Assembly: GCA_046759305.1 (NCBI GenBank)
Contig: JBHIBY010000001.1
Location: 22,221-86,220 of the forward strand
Direction: 5' to 3'
Origin: JADFRG01 sp046759305
GTDB lineage: Bacteria > Chloroflexota > Anaerolineae > Anaerolineales > E44-bin32
DNA: 64,000 nucleotides
Part shown: positions 53,414 to 61,676 of the stretch, in pieces
How positions within the stretch are numbered: position 1 is the first letter of the stretch
Layout of the letters: each line of letters begins with the position of its first letter
The notes under the pieces: model-generated
What the model saw: only the letters and a program-made list of their open reading frames with translations
Databases searched by the model: none
Told to the model about the DNA's origin: nothing
Program-made: the position numbers and the translations under genes

Positions 53414-55359
53414 CCTGCGACCACTTCTGGGGGGATCTCAAGGAATACAACCAGACGACGCACGACCTTCTGGAACACGGGCGCAGCTACAACGGAGCCC
53501 CACGGCGAGATCTCCGGCCTATCAAGCCTGACCAGCACAAGGAATTGCGGATCCTCAATAGGGCCCCATCCGATGAAGGAAGCGATCGTCCACCGAGGGT
53601 CGTAGCCGAAGTCCCCGGGAATCTGAGCGGTTCCGGTCTTTCCTGCCAGCTGATAGCCGGCGAGACTTGCGTAGACTGTCTCACCTTCTACAGATGACGC
53701 GAGCATCTCGGTAAGCATCTCGGCCGTTTCAGGCGTCACTGGTCGGCCAAGGACGATCGTCTTCGGCGAGTAGGCGCCGTTTGGGCCGACCACCTGGCGT
53801 ACGATGTGTGGTTGAACCATGACTCCATCGTTGGCTACTGCGCCGACGGCCGCCATCAACTGCATCGGAGTGAGTGAAACTCCCTGTCCGAATGAGTTGG
53901 TGCCCAGATCGGATTCGGTCCAATCGGGATGGCGGGGTGTACGCAACTGTCCGGTGACTTCCCCGGAAAGATCTACTCCGGTCAGATGGCCGACGCCGAA
54001 AGCGCGTAGATAGCTGTACAGCGTGGAGGCGCCCAGCTTTTCTGAAGCCACCCATGCCAGACAAACGTTGAGGGAGTGCTCCATGCAACCCGTCATAGTC
54101 TGCGGGCCCCAAGCATCACCGTCCCAATTGCGAATAAGGTTGCCGCCGACCTCGATCTCACCGGTGTCAATGAATTCATGATCGGGATCCACAACCCCCG
54201 CGTCGAGTGCGGATGCCATAGTAATTACTTTGAATGTTGAACCGGGCTCGTACATGGCGCCAACCGCGGGAGTGATTACCGGCTCCAGACCGTCTTCTTC
54301 GACCAACCACGGTTCGTATTGGTTTGGATCCAGGTTCGGCCAGGCCGCCAGCGCCAGGATTTCTCCGTTGCGGGGATCCATGACGATAATCTCGCCACTC
54401 TCCGAACCCGAGCTCTCAATTGCCGCTTGCAGTTCGTGCTCGACCATCTGTTGAATGTCCATGTCCAACGTGAGCACAAGATTGACGCCCGCCGGTGGGT
54501 TAGGTTGGGCACGCGCCTCAGGAGGGATCATCGGCCGAGCGATCGTGATCGGCTTGCCGGAGAGCCATTCGTCGTAGTAGCCCTCCACACCGAAAAACCC
54601 TTCGTTTTCCTGGTTGACGAATCCGAGCACATGGCCGGCAAGCTCGCCGTTGGGGTAGACGCGCTTGGGATTGGGCACCAGGGATAATCCGCTGAGATCC
54701 GGGGCATATGGGTCGGCCAGAAACTCATTGAGCACGACTGCAACGTACTTATCGACCTTGATCGGCAAGGGCTCTCCCGCTTCATCCAAATGGGTGAGGC
54801 GAATGCGGAATTGGCCTTGCGCCGCCCAATCCTGGTTGAGTTGGCTATAAAGATCACCCAGCGGCAGCACGAGCACCTTCGAGAGAACTTCTGGGATAGC
54901 CTGCCGGCTGGCAGGTGTAAGCTGCCGGGTTTCGACTTCCATTACGTACGAGGTGGCGTTGGCCGCCAACAAGCGGCCGTCGCGGTCGTAAATCAGGCCC
55001 CGCGCAGGAATAACATGCTCCAGTCGGCTGGCGCCAACTTCCTTGCGGGCAGCAAATACGGGGGCATAGGTTCCAAACTGCACACGGATCAGCTGCACGA
55101 GCAACCCAACGGTCATAAAGCCCATCCCGATTGTCACCGCATTGATACGCCTGACAGATACCGGGTTGAGCTTGCCATGCGACTCCGGATTGGGCGGATC
55201 CACTCCACGGAAGGAGCTCGCGCCGATCTTGCCGCTTGCTGCAAGGGGGCTGGTAGGTTTGGCCGAACGCTGCCTTAGAGGCTGCATTTGCTCGGCGGCG
55301 GTTTCGGCTTTCGACTCACCGGTGGGATCGGTGCGTCGCTTCCGCTTCCAAAGCTTCAT
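53410..55359 (-). CDS. ftsI: Division transpeptidase FtsI (class B PBP)
   Basis: About 649 aa. One TM helix (VTIGMGFMTVGLLVQLIRVQ) near residue 60, then a pedestal domain and a transpeptidase domain. The Ser active site is EPGSTFKVITMASALD, the second motif EHSLNVCLAW (SLN) and the third KTGTAQ. No PASTA repeats are seen. The ATG at 55359 overlaps the ftsL stop (ATGA) and has GGGGG upstream; an earlier start at 55392 would overlap more. Confidence 0.95.
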   Translation of the reverse strand: MKLWKRKRRTDPTGESKAETAAEQMQPLRQRSAKPTSPLAASGKIGASSFRGVDPPNPESHGKLNPVSVRRINAVTIGMGFMTVGLLVQLIRVQFGTYAPVFAARKEVGASRLEHVIPARGLIYDRDGRLLAANATSYVMEVETRQLTPASRQAIPEVLSKVLVLPLGDLYSQLNQDWAAQGQFRIRLTHLDEAGEPLPIKVDKYVAVVLNEFLADPYAPDLSGLSLVPNPKRVYPNGELAGHVLGFVNQENEGFFGVEGYYDEWLSGKPITIARPMIPPEARAQPNPPAGVNLVLTLDMDIQQMVEHELQAAIESSGSESGEIIVMDPRNGEILALAAWPNLDPNQYEPWLVEEDGLEPVITPAVGAMYEPGSTFKVITMASALDAGVVDPDHEFIDTGEIEVGGNLIRNWDGDAWGPQTMTGCMEHSLNVCLAWVASEKLGASTLYSYLRAFGVGHLTGVDLSGEVTGQLRTPRHPDWTESDLGTNSFGQGVSLTPMQLMAAVGAVANDGVMVQPHIVRQVVGPNGAYSPKTIVLGRPVTPETAEMLTEMLASSVEGETVYASLAGYQLAGKTGTAQIPGDFGYDPRWTIASFIGWGPIEDPQFLVLVRLDRPEISPWGSVVAAPVFQKVVRRLVVFLEIPPEVVAG

Positions 55360-55820
55360 GGGTTGCCCCCAAACGCGAAACGCGACAGCCATTCGCCGAG
55401 TGTTTCTGTGTAGCTCGGTGAGAGCATGCCCTCTCGCTCATCCTCAGAAGTCAGGGGGCGCGGGGCTTCAAACTCATGTGAGTATTCGAATCCCTCAACA
55501 GTCAGATAGTGGATTTCTGTCGGGAGTGCAGGCCGGAAGCCGAGATAGGCTGCTCGCTCTATCATGGCGTCAGGAGATACGAGCCCGGCGTAGGCCGCGT
55601 TGAGTTCGCCGTTGATTCGGACCAGCGATTCGTGACGGCGCTCCAACACTAGTAGCTCCCTACCTGCCCTGGCTACCTTGGCATTGACCGCAAGGTAAAC
55701 GCCGCCCAAAACGACAAGCCCCACGATCCAGAGAGCCGTCCGGCTGGTGCTGAGGATCTGAAGCCGCCATGGGGCTTGTTTGAATGCTTGAGGCATAGGG
55801 TCTCTCGAAACAATCTGCAA
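55356..55820 (-). CDS. ftsL: FtsL-like bitopic protein
   Basis: About 146-154 aa: a short cytoplasmic N-terminus, one TM helix (ALWIVGLVVLGGVYLAVNAK) and a coiled-coil (ARAGRELLVLERRHESLVRI). Then an FtsL/DivIC-type segment follows (AYAGLVSPDAMIERAAYLGF). The place between rsmH and ftsI is exactly where ftsL belongs; sequence similarity in this family is always low. The frame opens with a TTG at 55820; an ATG at 55796 is the alternative start. Confidence 0.72.
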   Translation of the reverse strand: MQIVSRDPMPQAFKQAPWRLQILSTSRTALWIVGLVVLGGVYLAVNAKVARAGRELLVLERRHESLVRINGELNAAYAGLVSPDAMIERAAYLGFRPALPTEIHYLTVEGFEYSHEFEAPRPLTSEDEREGMLSPSYTETLGEWLSRFAFGGNP

Positions 55821-55884
55821 GCTTCATGCCATCACGGCGCAGCAAAGGGGAAATGACCTATGTTTGACCCCAAAGGACTACGCC

Positions 55885-56808
55885 CTAAACACGCTCCGCA
55901 GTACGCAGCCGCGCGCTTCTCGCCCTCCGGTTGATTTCCGTTTCCTGCTCGGTAGCCCGGATAGGGCGCTTATGGGTCAATCGAAGGCTTGGTACCTTTG
56001 CTTCCGCCAGCATAAAATGCTTCACGATGCGATCCTCCAGCGAGTGAAAGGCAATGACCACCAACCTGCCGCCTGGCCTTAGAAGCTCGACACATTGCGG
56101 CAGTGCCTCCTGAATCGCGGTTAGTTCATCGTTGACCGCGATGCGTAATGCTTGGAAAGTTCGAGTCGCAGGGTGGATTCTTCGCGATCGTGTCGGGGCG
56201 GCCCGGGCAACCACTTCCGCCAGCGTATCGGTGTCCTCAATTGGACGTGCCTTCACGATCGCCTTTGCGATCCGCCTTGATCTCCGTTCCTCGCCAAATT
56301 CGTAGATCAGGTCTGCAAGGTCAGCCTCGGGCAGATCATTCACTAGATCTGCGGCAGTGCGCTGCTGACCCGGATCGAACCGCATATCCAGCGGACCCTC
56401 GGAACGAAAGGAAAAACCACGCTCAGGCGCGGATAGCTGCATTGAAGAGACCCCCAGGTCGAGCAGTATGCCATCGACCCTTTCCCAACCGATCGCCGAA
56501 GCGTGGGTCGTGATATCGCGGAACGACCCTTGCACCAGGTGTACTCGCCCTCTAAACCGCGCCAGGCGCTGCTGGGCCAGCGGCAGTGCGACCGGATCTC
56601 GGTCCAGGCCCAGCAGCTCGCCTTTGGGCGCGGTGTGTTCGAGGACCCCCATTGCATGTCCCCCGGCACCGACTGTGCCGTCGATGATCTGGCTCCCAAC
56701 CCTTCCTGTCGCGTTCGAAGGCGAAGGGCGCCGATCCTCGATCGGCAGCAGAGAAGTAAGCACTTCTTTGTAAAGTACGGGGGTGTGCGGATCCGATTCG
56801 AAGGATAT
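55885..56808 (-). CDS. rsmH: 16S rRNA m4C1402 methyltransferase RsmH
   Basis: About 307-aa SAM-dependent methyltransferase acting at C1402 of 16S rRNA. The SAM-binding loop is IDGTVGAGGHAMGVLE and GLDRDPVALPLAQQRL; LLDLGVSSMQLSAPERGFSF is the family block. The conserved opening HTPVLYKEVLTSLLP is in frame but lies upstream of the first canonical start (GTG at 56763). Between the mraZ stop and this segment the only start-like codon is an ATA at 56806-56808. I therefore give that as the likely start, with GGGGTGA upstream. Confidence 0.85.
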   Translation of the reverse strand: MSFESDPHTPVLYKEVLTSLLPIEDRRPSPSNATGRVGSQIIDGTVGAGGHAMGVLEHTAPKGELLGLDRDPVALPLAQQRLARFRGRVHLVQGSFRDITTHASAIGWERVDGILLDLGVSSMQLSAPERGFSFRSEGPLDMRFDPGQQRTAADLVNDLPEADLADLIYEFGEERRSRRIAKAIVKARPIEDTDTLAEVVARAAPTRSRRIHPATRTFQALRIAVNDELTAIQEALPQCVELLRPGGRLVVIAFHSLEDRIVKHFMLAEAKVPSLRLTHKRPIRATEQETEINRRARSARLRTAERV

Positions 56809-56817
56809 GGATACGTC

Positions 56818-57255
56818 TCACCCCGTGGACAAGTCGTAATCGGCAAAGCGCTGCGCGTTGGCATCTGAATCGGTGACGGATTGCTCCTGACGGTCCCAAC
56901 GCTTAGCTTCCCAGATCTCGAAATATTCGCCGGCACCCAATATGACGGCTTCCCCGTCGATCCCAGCGTAGTCCCGCAGAAAGTCCGGCAGCAGGATGCG
57001 GCCTGACGAATCGAGCGAGACTTCTCCCGCGCGTCCAAAAATTACTCGCTTCACATCGCGCGCACCAGGGTCGGTTGCCGATAATGCAGCAGCCTTCTGG
57101 GACACCTTGTCGAAGGTATCAGAGGTGTAGACCATCAGGTTGCGGTCAAATCCTTGCGTGACGAATGCTCCCGAAGCCAAAGCGGCCCGGAAGCGTACAG
57201 GGATGGTTAGCCGACCTTTCGAGTCGGTGGTATACTTGTATTGACCTAAGAACAT
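56818..57255 (-). CDS. mraZ: Transcriptional regulator MraZ
   Basis: 145-aa protein of two AbrB-like MraZ domains: FLGQYKYTTDSKGRLTIPVR at the N-terminus and RVIFGRAGEVSLDSSGRILL in the second half. MraZ represses its own dcw promoter in several bacteria by binding repeated TGGGN boxes. Just such repeats lie upstream (57301-57335). The ATG at 57255 is the standard start; the open frame continues to 57456 without conservation. Confidence 0.95.
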   Translation of the reverse strand: MFLGQYKYTTDSKGRLTIPVRFRAALASGAFVTQGFDRNLMVYTSDTFDKVSQKAAALSATDPGARDVKRVIFGRAGEVSLDSSGRILLPDFLRDYAGIDGEAVILGAGEYFEIWEAKRWDRQEQSVTDSDANAQRFADYDLSTG

Positions 57256-57300
57256 TCGTTCGGAAGTGGGTTTAAGGCTGGGACGCCGGACGGACCGGCG

Positions 57301-57335
57301 CCCCACGTTCCCCCACAATCCCCCACAAGCTCCCA
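57301..57335 (-). promoter_or_regulatory. MraZ box: four TGGGN repeats at 10-bp spacing
   Basis: On the plus strand CCCCA, CCCCA, CCCCA and TCCCA begin at 57301, 57311, 57321 and 57331. Reading the minus strand this is TGGGN repeated four times with exactly 10-bp periodicity, which puts all on one DNA face. The best-known arrays have three such repeats. The box starts right behind the -10 element, so bound MraZ would block the promoter. Confidence 0.8.
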
Positions 57336-57336
57336 C

Positions 57337-57366
57337 ATAATACACCAGGTGTCCCCACCCTTGCAA
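57337..57366 (-). promoter_or_regulatory. Promoter of the dcw operon
   Basis: On the minus strand TTGCAA (57361-57366), an 18-bp spacer and TATTAT (57337-57342) form a good sigma-70-type promoter about 80 bases before the mraZ ATG. The rest of the 57256-57554 interval is gene-free. Confidence 0.75.
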
Positions 57367-57529
57367 TAAGCAAGCCAAGTTCAGTTTGAGTACTAAAGTC
57401 CTAAGTTGTGGGTGGGATGGACGGACATCCCCTTCATATGGGGGTTTTCGCAGCACTTATGGGTTGGGAGGGTTTTGGTGAGAAAACTTTAAGGTTACCG
57501 GAGTCGCGAATCTCGCTTGCTTAACGGCC

Positions 57530-57551
57530 GGAGCCCCTCTGAGGGGGCTCC
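57530..57551 (-). terminator. Hairpin at the 3' end of the RNase P RNA gene
   Basis: GGAGCCCC and GGGGCTCC pair almost perfectly around a six-base loop just past the 3' end of rnpB. The T-run is poor, so this may be processing-related or a weak terminator. Confidence 0.55.
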
Positions 57552-57554
57552 GAT

Positions 57555-58017
57555 GAAGAACGGCAGTCGGCCTGTAAGCCGCGTTCTGTCCAACCCGAGT
57601 TTACAGATGCACGCTTCTTCCCCCGAAGGGTTTACAGGCGCTTCCTTCTTCCTCAAGTTTGGGCGATCATCTATCTGGGCGGCACATCACTGCGCCGCTC
57701 GTGCGGCCTACCCGGCGCTCAAGGGAGACTAGCAGCCTCCCGCCTGCCGCCGCTCACGAATGAACAGCGTACAGAGCTTCACGTCTGCTCGGCCTTGCTC
57801 CAGGTGAGGGTTGCCTGGCGACCGGCATTGCTGCCGGCCCCGGTGGTCTCTTACACCACCGTTTCACCCTTACCCCCAAAGGGGCGGTCGTTTTCTGTGG
57901 TCCTTTCCGCGGGTCGCCCCGCCCGGGAGTTACCCGGCACCCTGCTATATGGAGCGCGGACTTTCCTCCCCCGAGCGAAATATCGCATCGGGAGCGATCG
58001 CCCGGCCAACTGACCGT
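57555..58017 (-). ncRNA. rnpB: RNase P RNA (type A)
   Basis: The catalytic RNA of RNase P, which trims the 5' ends of pre-tRNAs. On the minus strand the canonical 5' block GAGGAAAGTCCGCGCTCC is present, followed by CCACAGAAAACGACCGC, an AGGGTGAAACGGTGG segment and GAGCAAGGCC. The 3' block ACAGAACGCGGCTTACAGGC ends the molecule. P1 is formed by CGGTCAGTTGGCC (5') and GGCCGACTGCCG (3'), which sets the ends to within a few bases. Size and motifs fit type A. Confidence 0.93.
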
Positions 58018-58153
58018 TGAGTCTATCTTACCTTATATACCTTAGAGAAGTTCTGATGGATTGCTTACGTCGCTCATACACTGATTGTGCTACAGTGTCT
58101 TATCGAGAATTGATTAGGCGGTAGCCGTCATGTTCGCCGTGCGCTCAACGGCT

Positions 58154-58159
58154 TATAAT
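58154..58159 (+). promoter_or_regulatory. -10 box upstream of the FmdB-type gene
   Basis: A perfect TATAAT lies 44 bases before the ATG at 58204. The hexamer at the -35 distance (TGTTCG) is weak. Confidence 0.5.
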
Positions 58160-58203
58160 TGGCTGCTGGTCTGACAAGAGTTACAGGTAAGGTAAAAATC
58201 CCA

Positions 58204-58503
58204 ATGCCGTTATATTCCTATCGTTGCGATAACTGTGGCGTCCAGATCGAGCGCCGCCAGGGCTTTAACGATCCGCAACTCAAAAAGTGTCCGGAATGCG
58301 GCGAGAACGAGCTGCGCAAGCTGTATTCGCCTGTAGGTATCCTCTTCAGGGGACCCGGCTTCTACGCAACGGATAATCGCTCGGCTTCGGGCACCAACGG
58401 AACGAGCAAGAAGGCTGAAAAATCCAAGACGAAAGAGAAGTCCGAGGCAAAGACGGAGAAGCCCGAGAGCTCGGAGAAGAAGGTTTCCGACAAAAAGGAC
58501 TGA
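58204..58503 (+). CDS. FmdB-family zinc-ribbon protein
   Basis: 99 aa. The N-terminal zinc ribbon is PLYSYRCDNCGVQIERRQGF with CPECGENELRKLYSPVG; this is the FmdB/CxxC_CxxC domain of putative regulators. The C-terminal 45 residues are a charged, low-complexity Lys/Glu/Ser tail. The ATG at 58204 is preferred over an upstream frame start at 58159, because conservation starts there. A strong bidirectional terminator follows. Confidence 0.88.
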   Translation: MPLYSYRCDNCGVQIERRQGFNDPQLKKCPECGENELRKLYSPVGILFRGPGFYATDNRSASGTNGTSKKAEKSKTKEKSEAKTEKPESSEKKVSDKKD

Positions 58504-58522
58504 CCGCGCTTAATATAAGTAC

Positions 58523-58562
58523 AAAAAAGGCTGTCTCAAGCATGGCCGAGACAGCCTTTTTT
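58523..58562. terminator. Bidirectional terminator after the FmdB-type gene
   Basis: AAAAAAGGCTGTCTC and GAGACAGCCTTTTTT form a 15-bp perfect stem around a ten-base loop, with U-tracts in both directions. Confidence 0.92.
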
Positions 58563-58660
58563 GTTTTGACAAGACGCGAATGAGAGGGGGGATACCGCCA
58601 GTCGGTTGCTTATGGCCTTTCTCGATGGGGGAGGCTCCCGTTGATTTCCCTCGATTGGTG

Positions 58661-58984
58661 CTACATTTGAAATCCGCCGCTAGCCTTCACGACCTTCATA
58701 CTGAAGTTTGTGACATAGTCGGCCAACTGATCCTTTAGTGCCCGCCAATCCTCGCTTTCGAGTGCGCTTTCCATTTCAGCAAGATTTTCCGCGATCCCGC
58801 CCGTCAGGATCTGAGGTTGATCACCGTATTGGGTAAACCATGCTTCGGTGGGTTGAATACCAATGCGCTGCATTCCCGGTACGAACTCCCGCACAACGAA
58901 CTCAAAGTACTCCTGCTCCCGTCCCGGGAGGATATCCCAGGTCATGATCACTTTGACGCTGTGGGAATTGCTTTCCAAGTCCAC
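58661..58984 (-). CDS. DUF3303-like small protein
   Basis: 107 aa, alpha/beta ferredoxin-like dimeric barrel type. KVIMTWDILPGREQEYFEFV near the start and DYVTNFSMKVVKASGGFQM at the end are recurrent in Chloroflexota genomes. No enzyme activity is established. It starts with a GTG and directly follows the MBL hydrolase stop by six bases, so the two are one operon. Confidence 0.7.
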   Translation of the reverse strand: MDLESNSHSVKVIMTWDILPGREQEYFEFVVREFVPGMQRIGIQPTEAWFTQYGDQPQILTGGIAENLAEMESALESEDWRALKDQLADYVTNFSMKVVKASGGFQM

Positions 58985-58990
58985 CGGTTG

Positions 58991-59632
58991 CTAGGCCGAA
59001 GGCTCCAGCACGACGACTTGGGTCTGATCGGATAGCCCGCTCCTGGACACCTTCAGTTCCACAAGCGGTTCCTGCTTACCGACGCCCATTTCCGAAAGAA
59101 ATTTAGCCACCTGCCCTAGCTTGGGCTTCTCTTTGCCGGTCTTGTAGTGCATTGGGACTACGAGCGAGGGCTCGATAAGGCTGATTACCTCTGCAGCCTG
59201 GGAGGGCGAGAGCGCGCCTCCTCCTCCTACAGGAACCATCGCAAGGTCTACTGGACCTAGATTTTCAATTTGCGACTGGGTCGGTACGTAGGAGAGGTCT
59301 CCAAGGTGAGCCACAGTCAGCCCGTCGAAATCAAAGACGTAGAGCGTATTTGAAGTCCTGCCATTCTTGCCTTTTATCTCGGCGGTCATTGAGATTCCGG
59401 TGATGAATACCCCGCCAACCTCATACTCACCGGGGCCGGTGATTCGCAGCCGCTGGCCCCTTACGCCTTTCACATAATTGTGCCCGGCTGCATCGTGGCT
59501 TACGGTAACAAGATCCGCCTTCAACTTGAGGGAGGGCAAGCCCAAACTGGGGTCATAGGGATCCGTTACGACGGTCGCTAATCCACGCTCTTTAATTCTG
59601 AAACAGGAGAGGCCGTACCAGGTGATATCCAT
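58991..59632 (-). CDS. MBL-fold hydrolase (UPF0173-like)
   Basis: 213 aa. It begins ITWYGLSCFRIKERG, has VTVSHDAAGHNY in place of the HxHxDH metal motif (His and Asp are partly kept) and AHLGDLSY and VVPMHYKTG later. The altered metal motif makes full catalytic activity uncertain. I place the start at the ATG 59632; the frame is open to 59848, but homology begins there. Operon partner of the DUF3303-like gene. Confidence 0.8.
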   Translation of the reverse strand: MDITWYGLSCFRIKERGLATVVTDPYDPSLGLPSLKLKADLVTVSHDAAGHNYVKGVRGQRLRITGPGEYEVGGVFITGISMTAEIKGKNGRTSNTLYVFDFDGLTVAHLGDLSYVPTQSQIENLGPVDLAMVPVGGGGALSPSQAAEVISLIEPSLVVPMHYKTGKEKPKLGQVAKFLSEMGVGKQEPLVELKVSRSGLSDQTQVVVLEPSA

Positions 59633-59744
59633 GGGTTCTTTCGGAGAAGTCGGGCGATTATACCCGAAGGGCAACCCGCGGCCAAAGGGCGGGCAAGGCG
59701 CGAATAACCGCAGTACTGCACTCCGTGTTTCCCGTCTCAGATCA

Positions 59745-59750
59745 TATAAT
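59745..59750 (+). promoter_or_regulatory. -10 box placed for a leaderless transcript
   Basis: A perfect TATAAT ends seven bases before the ATG at 59758. No clear -35 or Shine-Dalgarno is seen. Confidence 0.55.
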
Positions 59751-59757
59751 TCGCTAC

Positions 59758-60528
59758 ATGGATCTTGAGAGCCTTCGGCCTCACCTTCTAGGAGGGGGCC
59801 ATTCGCATATTGATGATTCAGGAAGGCTCCGTTTGACCATTCCTCCAACCTCCAGCGGCTACGCCGACGCTCAACTGGACGACTATAGTGGGCTTAAGCG
59901 ATCGGATTTCCCATGGACCGCTCCCGCAACTCTCCGATTACAGGCGCGAGCGTCGCATCCTTCACCTCCGGGAACGCTTGGCTTCGGATACTGGAACGAT
60001 CCATTTGGAGTCTCGTTGAGCGGCGCAGGGAGCCTTCGGCGTTTGCCTGCACCGCCGCAGGCCATGTGGTTTTTTCATGGCTCGCCGCCAAATGACTTCA
60101 CCTTCGCTGATGGGGGTGCGGGAAGTGGATGGAAAGCGGCCACATTACGCAGCATTCAATATCCATCTGCATTGCTCGTACCGGGCGCCGCTGTCGCCTT
60201 CGCGCTCGGCAACCTGCCACTATTCCGAAGATGGATTGTGCCGCTCGTGCGCAAGCAAGCCGAAGCTGTCGAAGTATTGCTCGATTCGTCCCTGACGGAT
60301 TGGCATGAATACGGCATTACCTGGCGTTTGGACGGGGCTGTATTTGAAGTTGACGGTGAGGTCGTAGCTAAATCGGGCGCCGCGCCCCACCCACCTTTGG
60401 GCTTCGTGGCGTGGATCGACAATCAGTACGCAGTGTTCTCGGAGACGAAGGGAATTCGTTTCGGCTTGCTGCCGACTTACGCGGATCACTGGCTCGAAAT
60501 ACAGGATTTGCACATCGAGCGCTTCTAG
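59758..60528 (+). CDS. GH16-like concanavalin-fold protein
   Basis: 256 aa, beta-sandwich pattern of the glycoside hydrolase family 16/lectin fold: LGFGYWNDPFGVSLSG, then WHEYGITWRLDGAVFEVDGE and VAWIDNQYAVF. The catalytic ExDxxE motif of true GH16 enzymes is not evident, so a lectin-like or inactive protein is plausible. No signal peptide is seen. A -10 box lies seven bases before the ATG. A hairpin with a T-rich tail follows after a long spacer at 60806. Confidence 0.68.
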   Translation: MDLESLRPHLLGGGHSHIDDSGRLRLTIPPTSSGYADAQLDDYSGLKRSDFPWTAPATLRLQARASHPSPPGTLGFGYWNDPFGVSLSGAGSLRRLPAPPQAMWFFHGSPPNDFTFADGGAGSGWKAATLRSIQYPSALLVPGAAVAFALGNLPLFRRWIVPLVRKQAEAVEVLLDSSLTDWHEYGITWRLDGAVFEVDGEVVAKSGAAPHPPLGFVAWIDNQYAVFSETKGIRFGLLPTYADHWLEIQDLHIERF

Positions 60529-61181
60529 CAAATCATGTTTTGCGGCCGTGCCGTCGTGATTCACAGCTGGTCACCACCAAGTCGAGCACAGTACTCGGGG
60601 ACTTCTCAAAGCCTAGTCTTTGTAAGCCTTGTGTAGAGTCATTTTTCACATGGTCCTGCTAGGATGACCTCGCGGACCGGTGCACGACTTGCTAGGGTTG
60701 ACCACAGCTAGGGCAAAAAAAGTCTGGTGTTGACCCCCTCCAGACCCCCCGGCAGCGGCGCCGGTTCCGCCTTTTCCTAGAGCCGTACCCTAAATCGAAA
60801 AATCAAAGCCCCCAGCAGGGGGCTTCTTCAATAGAGACTTGCGCAGACCTTATCTAGCATCCCCACTTCAGCTTGGGATCCACGCGTTTCTCTCGGGTCG
60901 CTCCGTGAATCTGAGCTTTTTGGTCGTGATCAGCGGACATCTTCAAAAGATGCTTTCCAGGCCTTCTCCAACCTCCGCACTTCAGCGTCGGTTCCGGATT
61001 CTCTTCGCGCGCAGCTACACACGAAACAAAACGAGCGTCTGCGGCAAGGAGATAGCCTTGAATACTTGGGTTTAGATTGGTAGAGGCGCGTGTTTGGAGA
61101 GCTACTGGTCGAAGACTGCGGCAAATCGCACATGCCGCGCGCGAAGCACTGGTTCCTGTATTTGCCAACTAGAGGCCGATA
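60529..61181. other. Gene-poor stretch with a terminator
   Basis: This 650-base interval contains a terminator (60806-60828) and two overlapping frames of about 80-100 aa on opposite strands with no recognisable protein. One minus frame ends KASFEDVR and another begins MSADHDQKAQIHG just at its end, hinting at an old gene broken by frameshift. I see no tRNA, repeat or promoter that I can support. Confidence 0.4.
60806..60828 (+). terminator. Rho-independent terminator
   Basis: AAGCCCCC-agca-GGGGGCTT forms a perfect 8-bp stem followed by CTTCTT. It is nearly 280 bases past the GH16-like stop, so it may serve another transcript. Confidence 0.7.
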
Positions 61182-61337
61182 TTAGTTATCTGCTTCCGTG
61201 CGTTCCTTCCACCACTTTTGTACATCTTCAGCCAATCCAAACAGCGAGACCGTAATTCCAGTGGCGGCCAGGAAGATGACCAGGACAATCTGTCCCATCG
61301 AAACTTCGCAGAGAAACGTATTTGGATCACAGTTCAT
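61182..61337 (-). CDS. 51-aa single-TM membrane protein
   Basis: The minus strand encodes a 51-residue protein starting MNCDPNTFLCEVSMG with one TM helix (IVLVIFLAATGITVSLFGLA) and a charged tail (EDVQKWWKERTEADN). GGAG lies a few bases before the ATG (GGCGGAGC-atca-ATG), and codon use is coding-like. No family is recognised. Two Cys at positions 3 and 10 could form a lumenal disulfide if the N-terminus is outside. Confidence 0.65.
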   Translation of the reverse strand: MNCDPNTFLCEVSMGQIVLVIFLAATGITVSLFGLAEDVQKWWKERTEADN

Positions 61338-61513
61338 TGATGCTCCGCCGGTCGACTCAGGATCCTGGGATTTCCTGAGCCTGAATTTGGCCGATTTTCA
61401 AGCTTCGCTTCCCTAACGCCCACTTGAATTTCGGCCGCCTATCTAAACAATGCACCCATTTATTGATTAGAGGAATGAGCCGTTGGTACGGAGTCGTATT
61501 ACAATCCGATCCG

Positions 61514-61586
61514 GCCGAGATAGCTCAGTTGGTAGAGCACTTGACTGAAAATCAAGGGGTCGCCAGTTCGATTCTGGCTCTCGGCA
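61514..61586 (+). tRNA. tRNA-Phe(GAA)
   Basis: A full cloverleaf: acceptor GCCGAGA/TCTCGGC, D arm GCTC/GAGC, anticodon stem CTTGA/TCAAG with loop CTGAAAA (GAA), T arm GCCAG-TTCGATT-CTGGC. The 3' CCA is not encoded. A candidate TACAAT box lies just upstream. Confidence 0.97.
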
Positions 61587-61600
61587 CCTCTCTCCGACCT

Positions 61601-61622
61601 GAACACCCCCTCTGGGGTGTTC
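61601..61622 (+). terminator. Terminator after tRNA-Phe
   Basis: GAACACCCC and GGGGTGTTC pair perfectly around a four-base loop, 14 bases after the tRNA, followed by a T-containing run. Confidence 0.75.
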
Positions 61623-61676
61623 AATCGTTTAAGTCCCTCTGTTGTGGTTCGTTCGAGATTTGTGAGTATCAGGTGA

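Noticed and set aside
57370..57500. Possible extra MraZ boxes (GTGGGTGGGATGG) further upstream
   Set aside because: Spacing is irregular and it lies upstream of the -35, unlike the regular box at 57301-57335.
60854..61168. Open frames of 70-104 aa on both strands in 60.8-61.2 kb
   Set aside because: No recognisable protein, no ribosome site, and frames overlap on opposite strands; at most a decayed gene.
61198..61416. 72-aa plus-strand frame
   Set aside because: The minus-strand 51-aa membrane protein in the same place has a ribosome site and coding pattern and is a better explanation.
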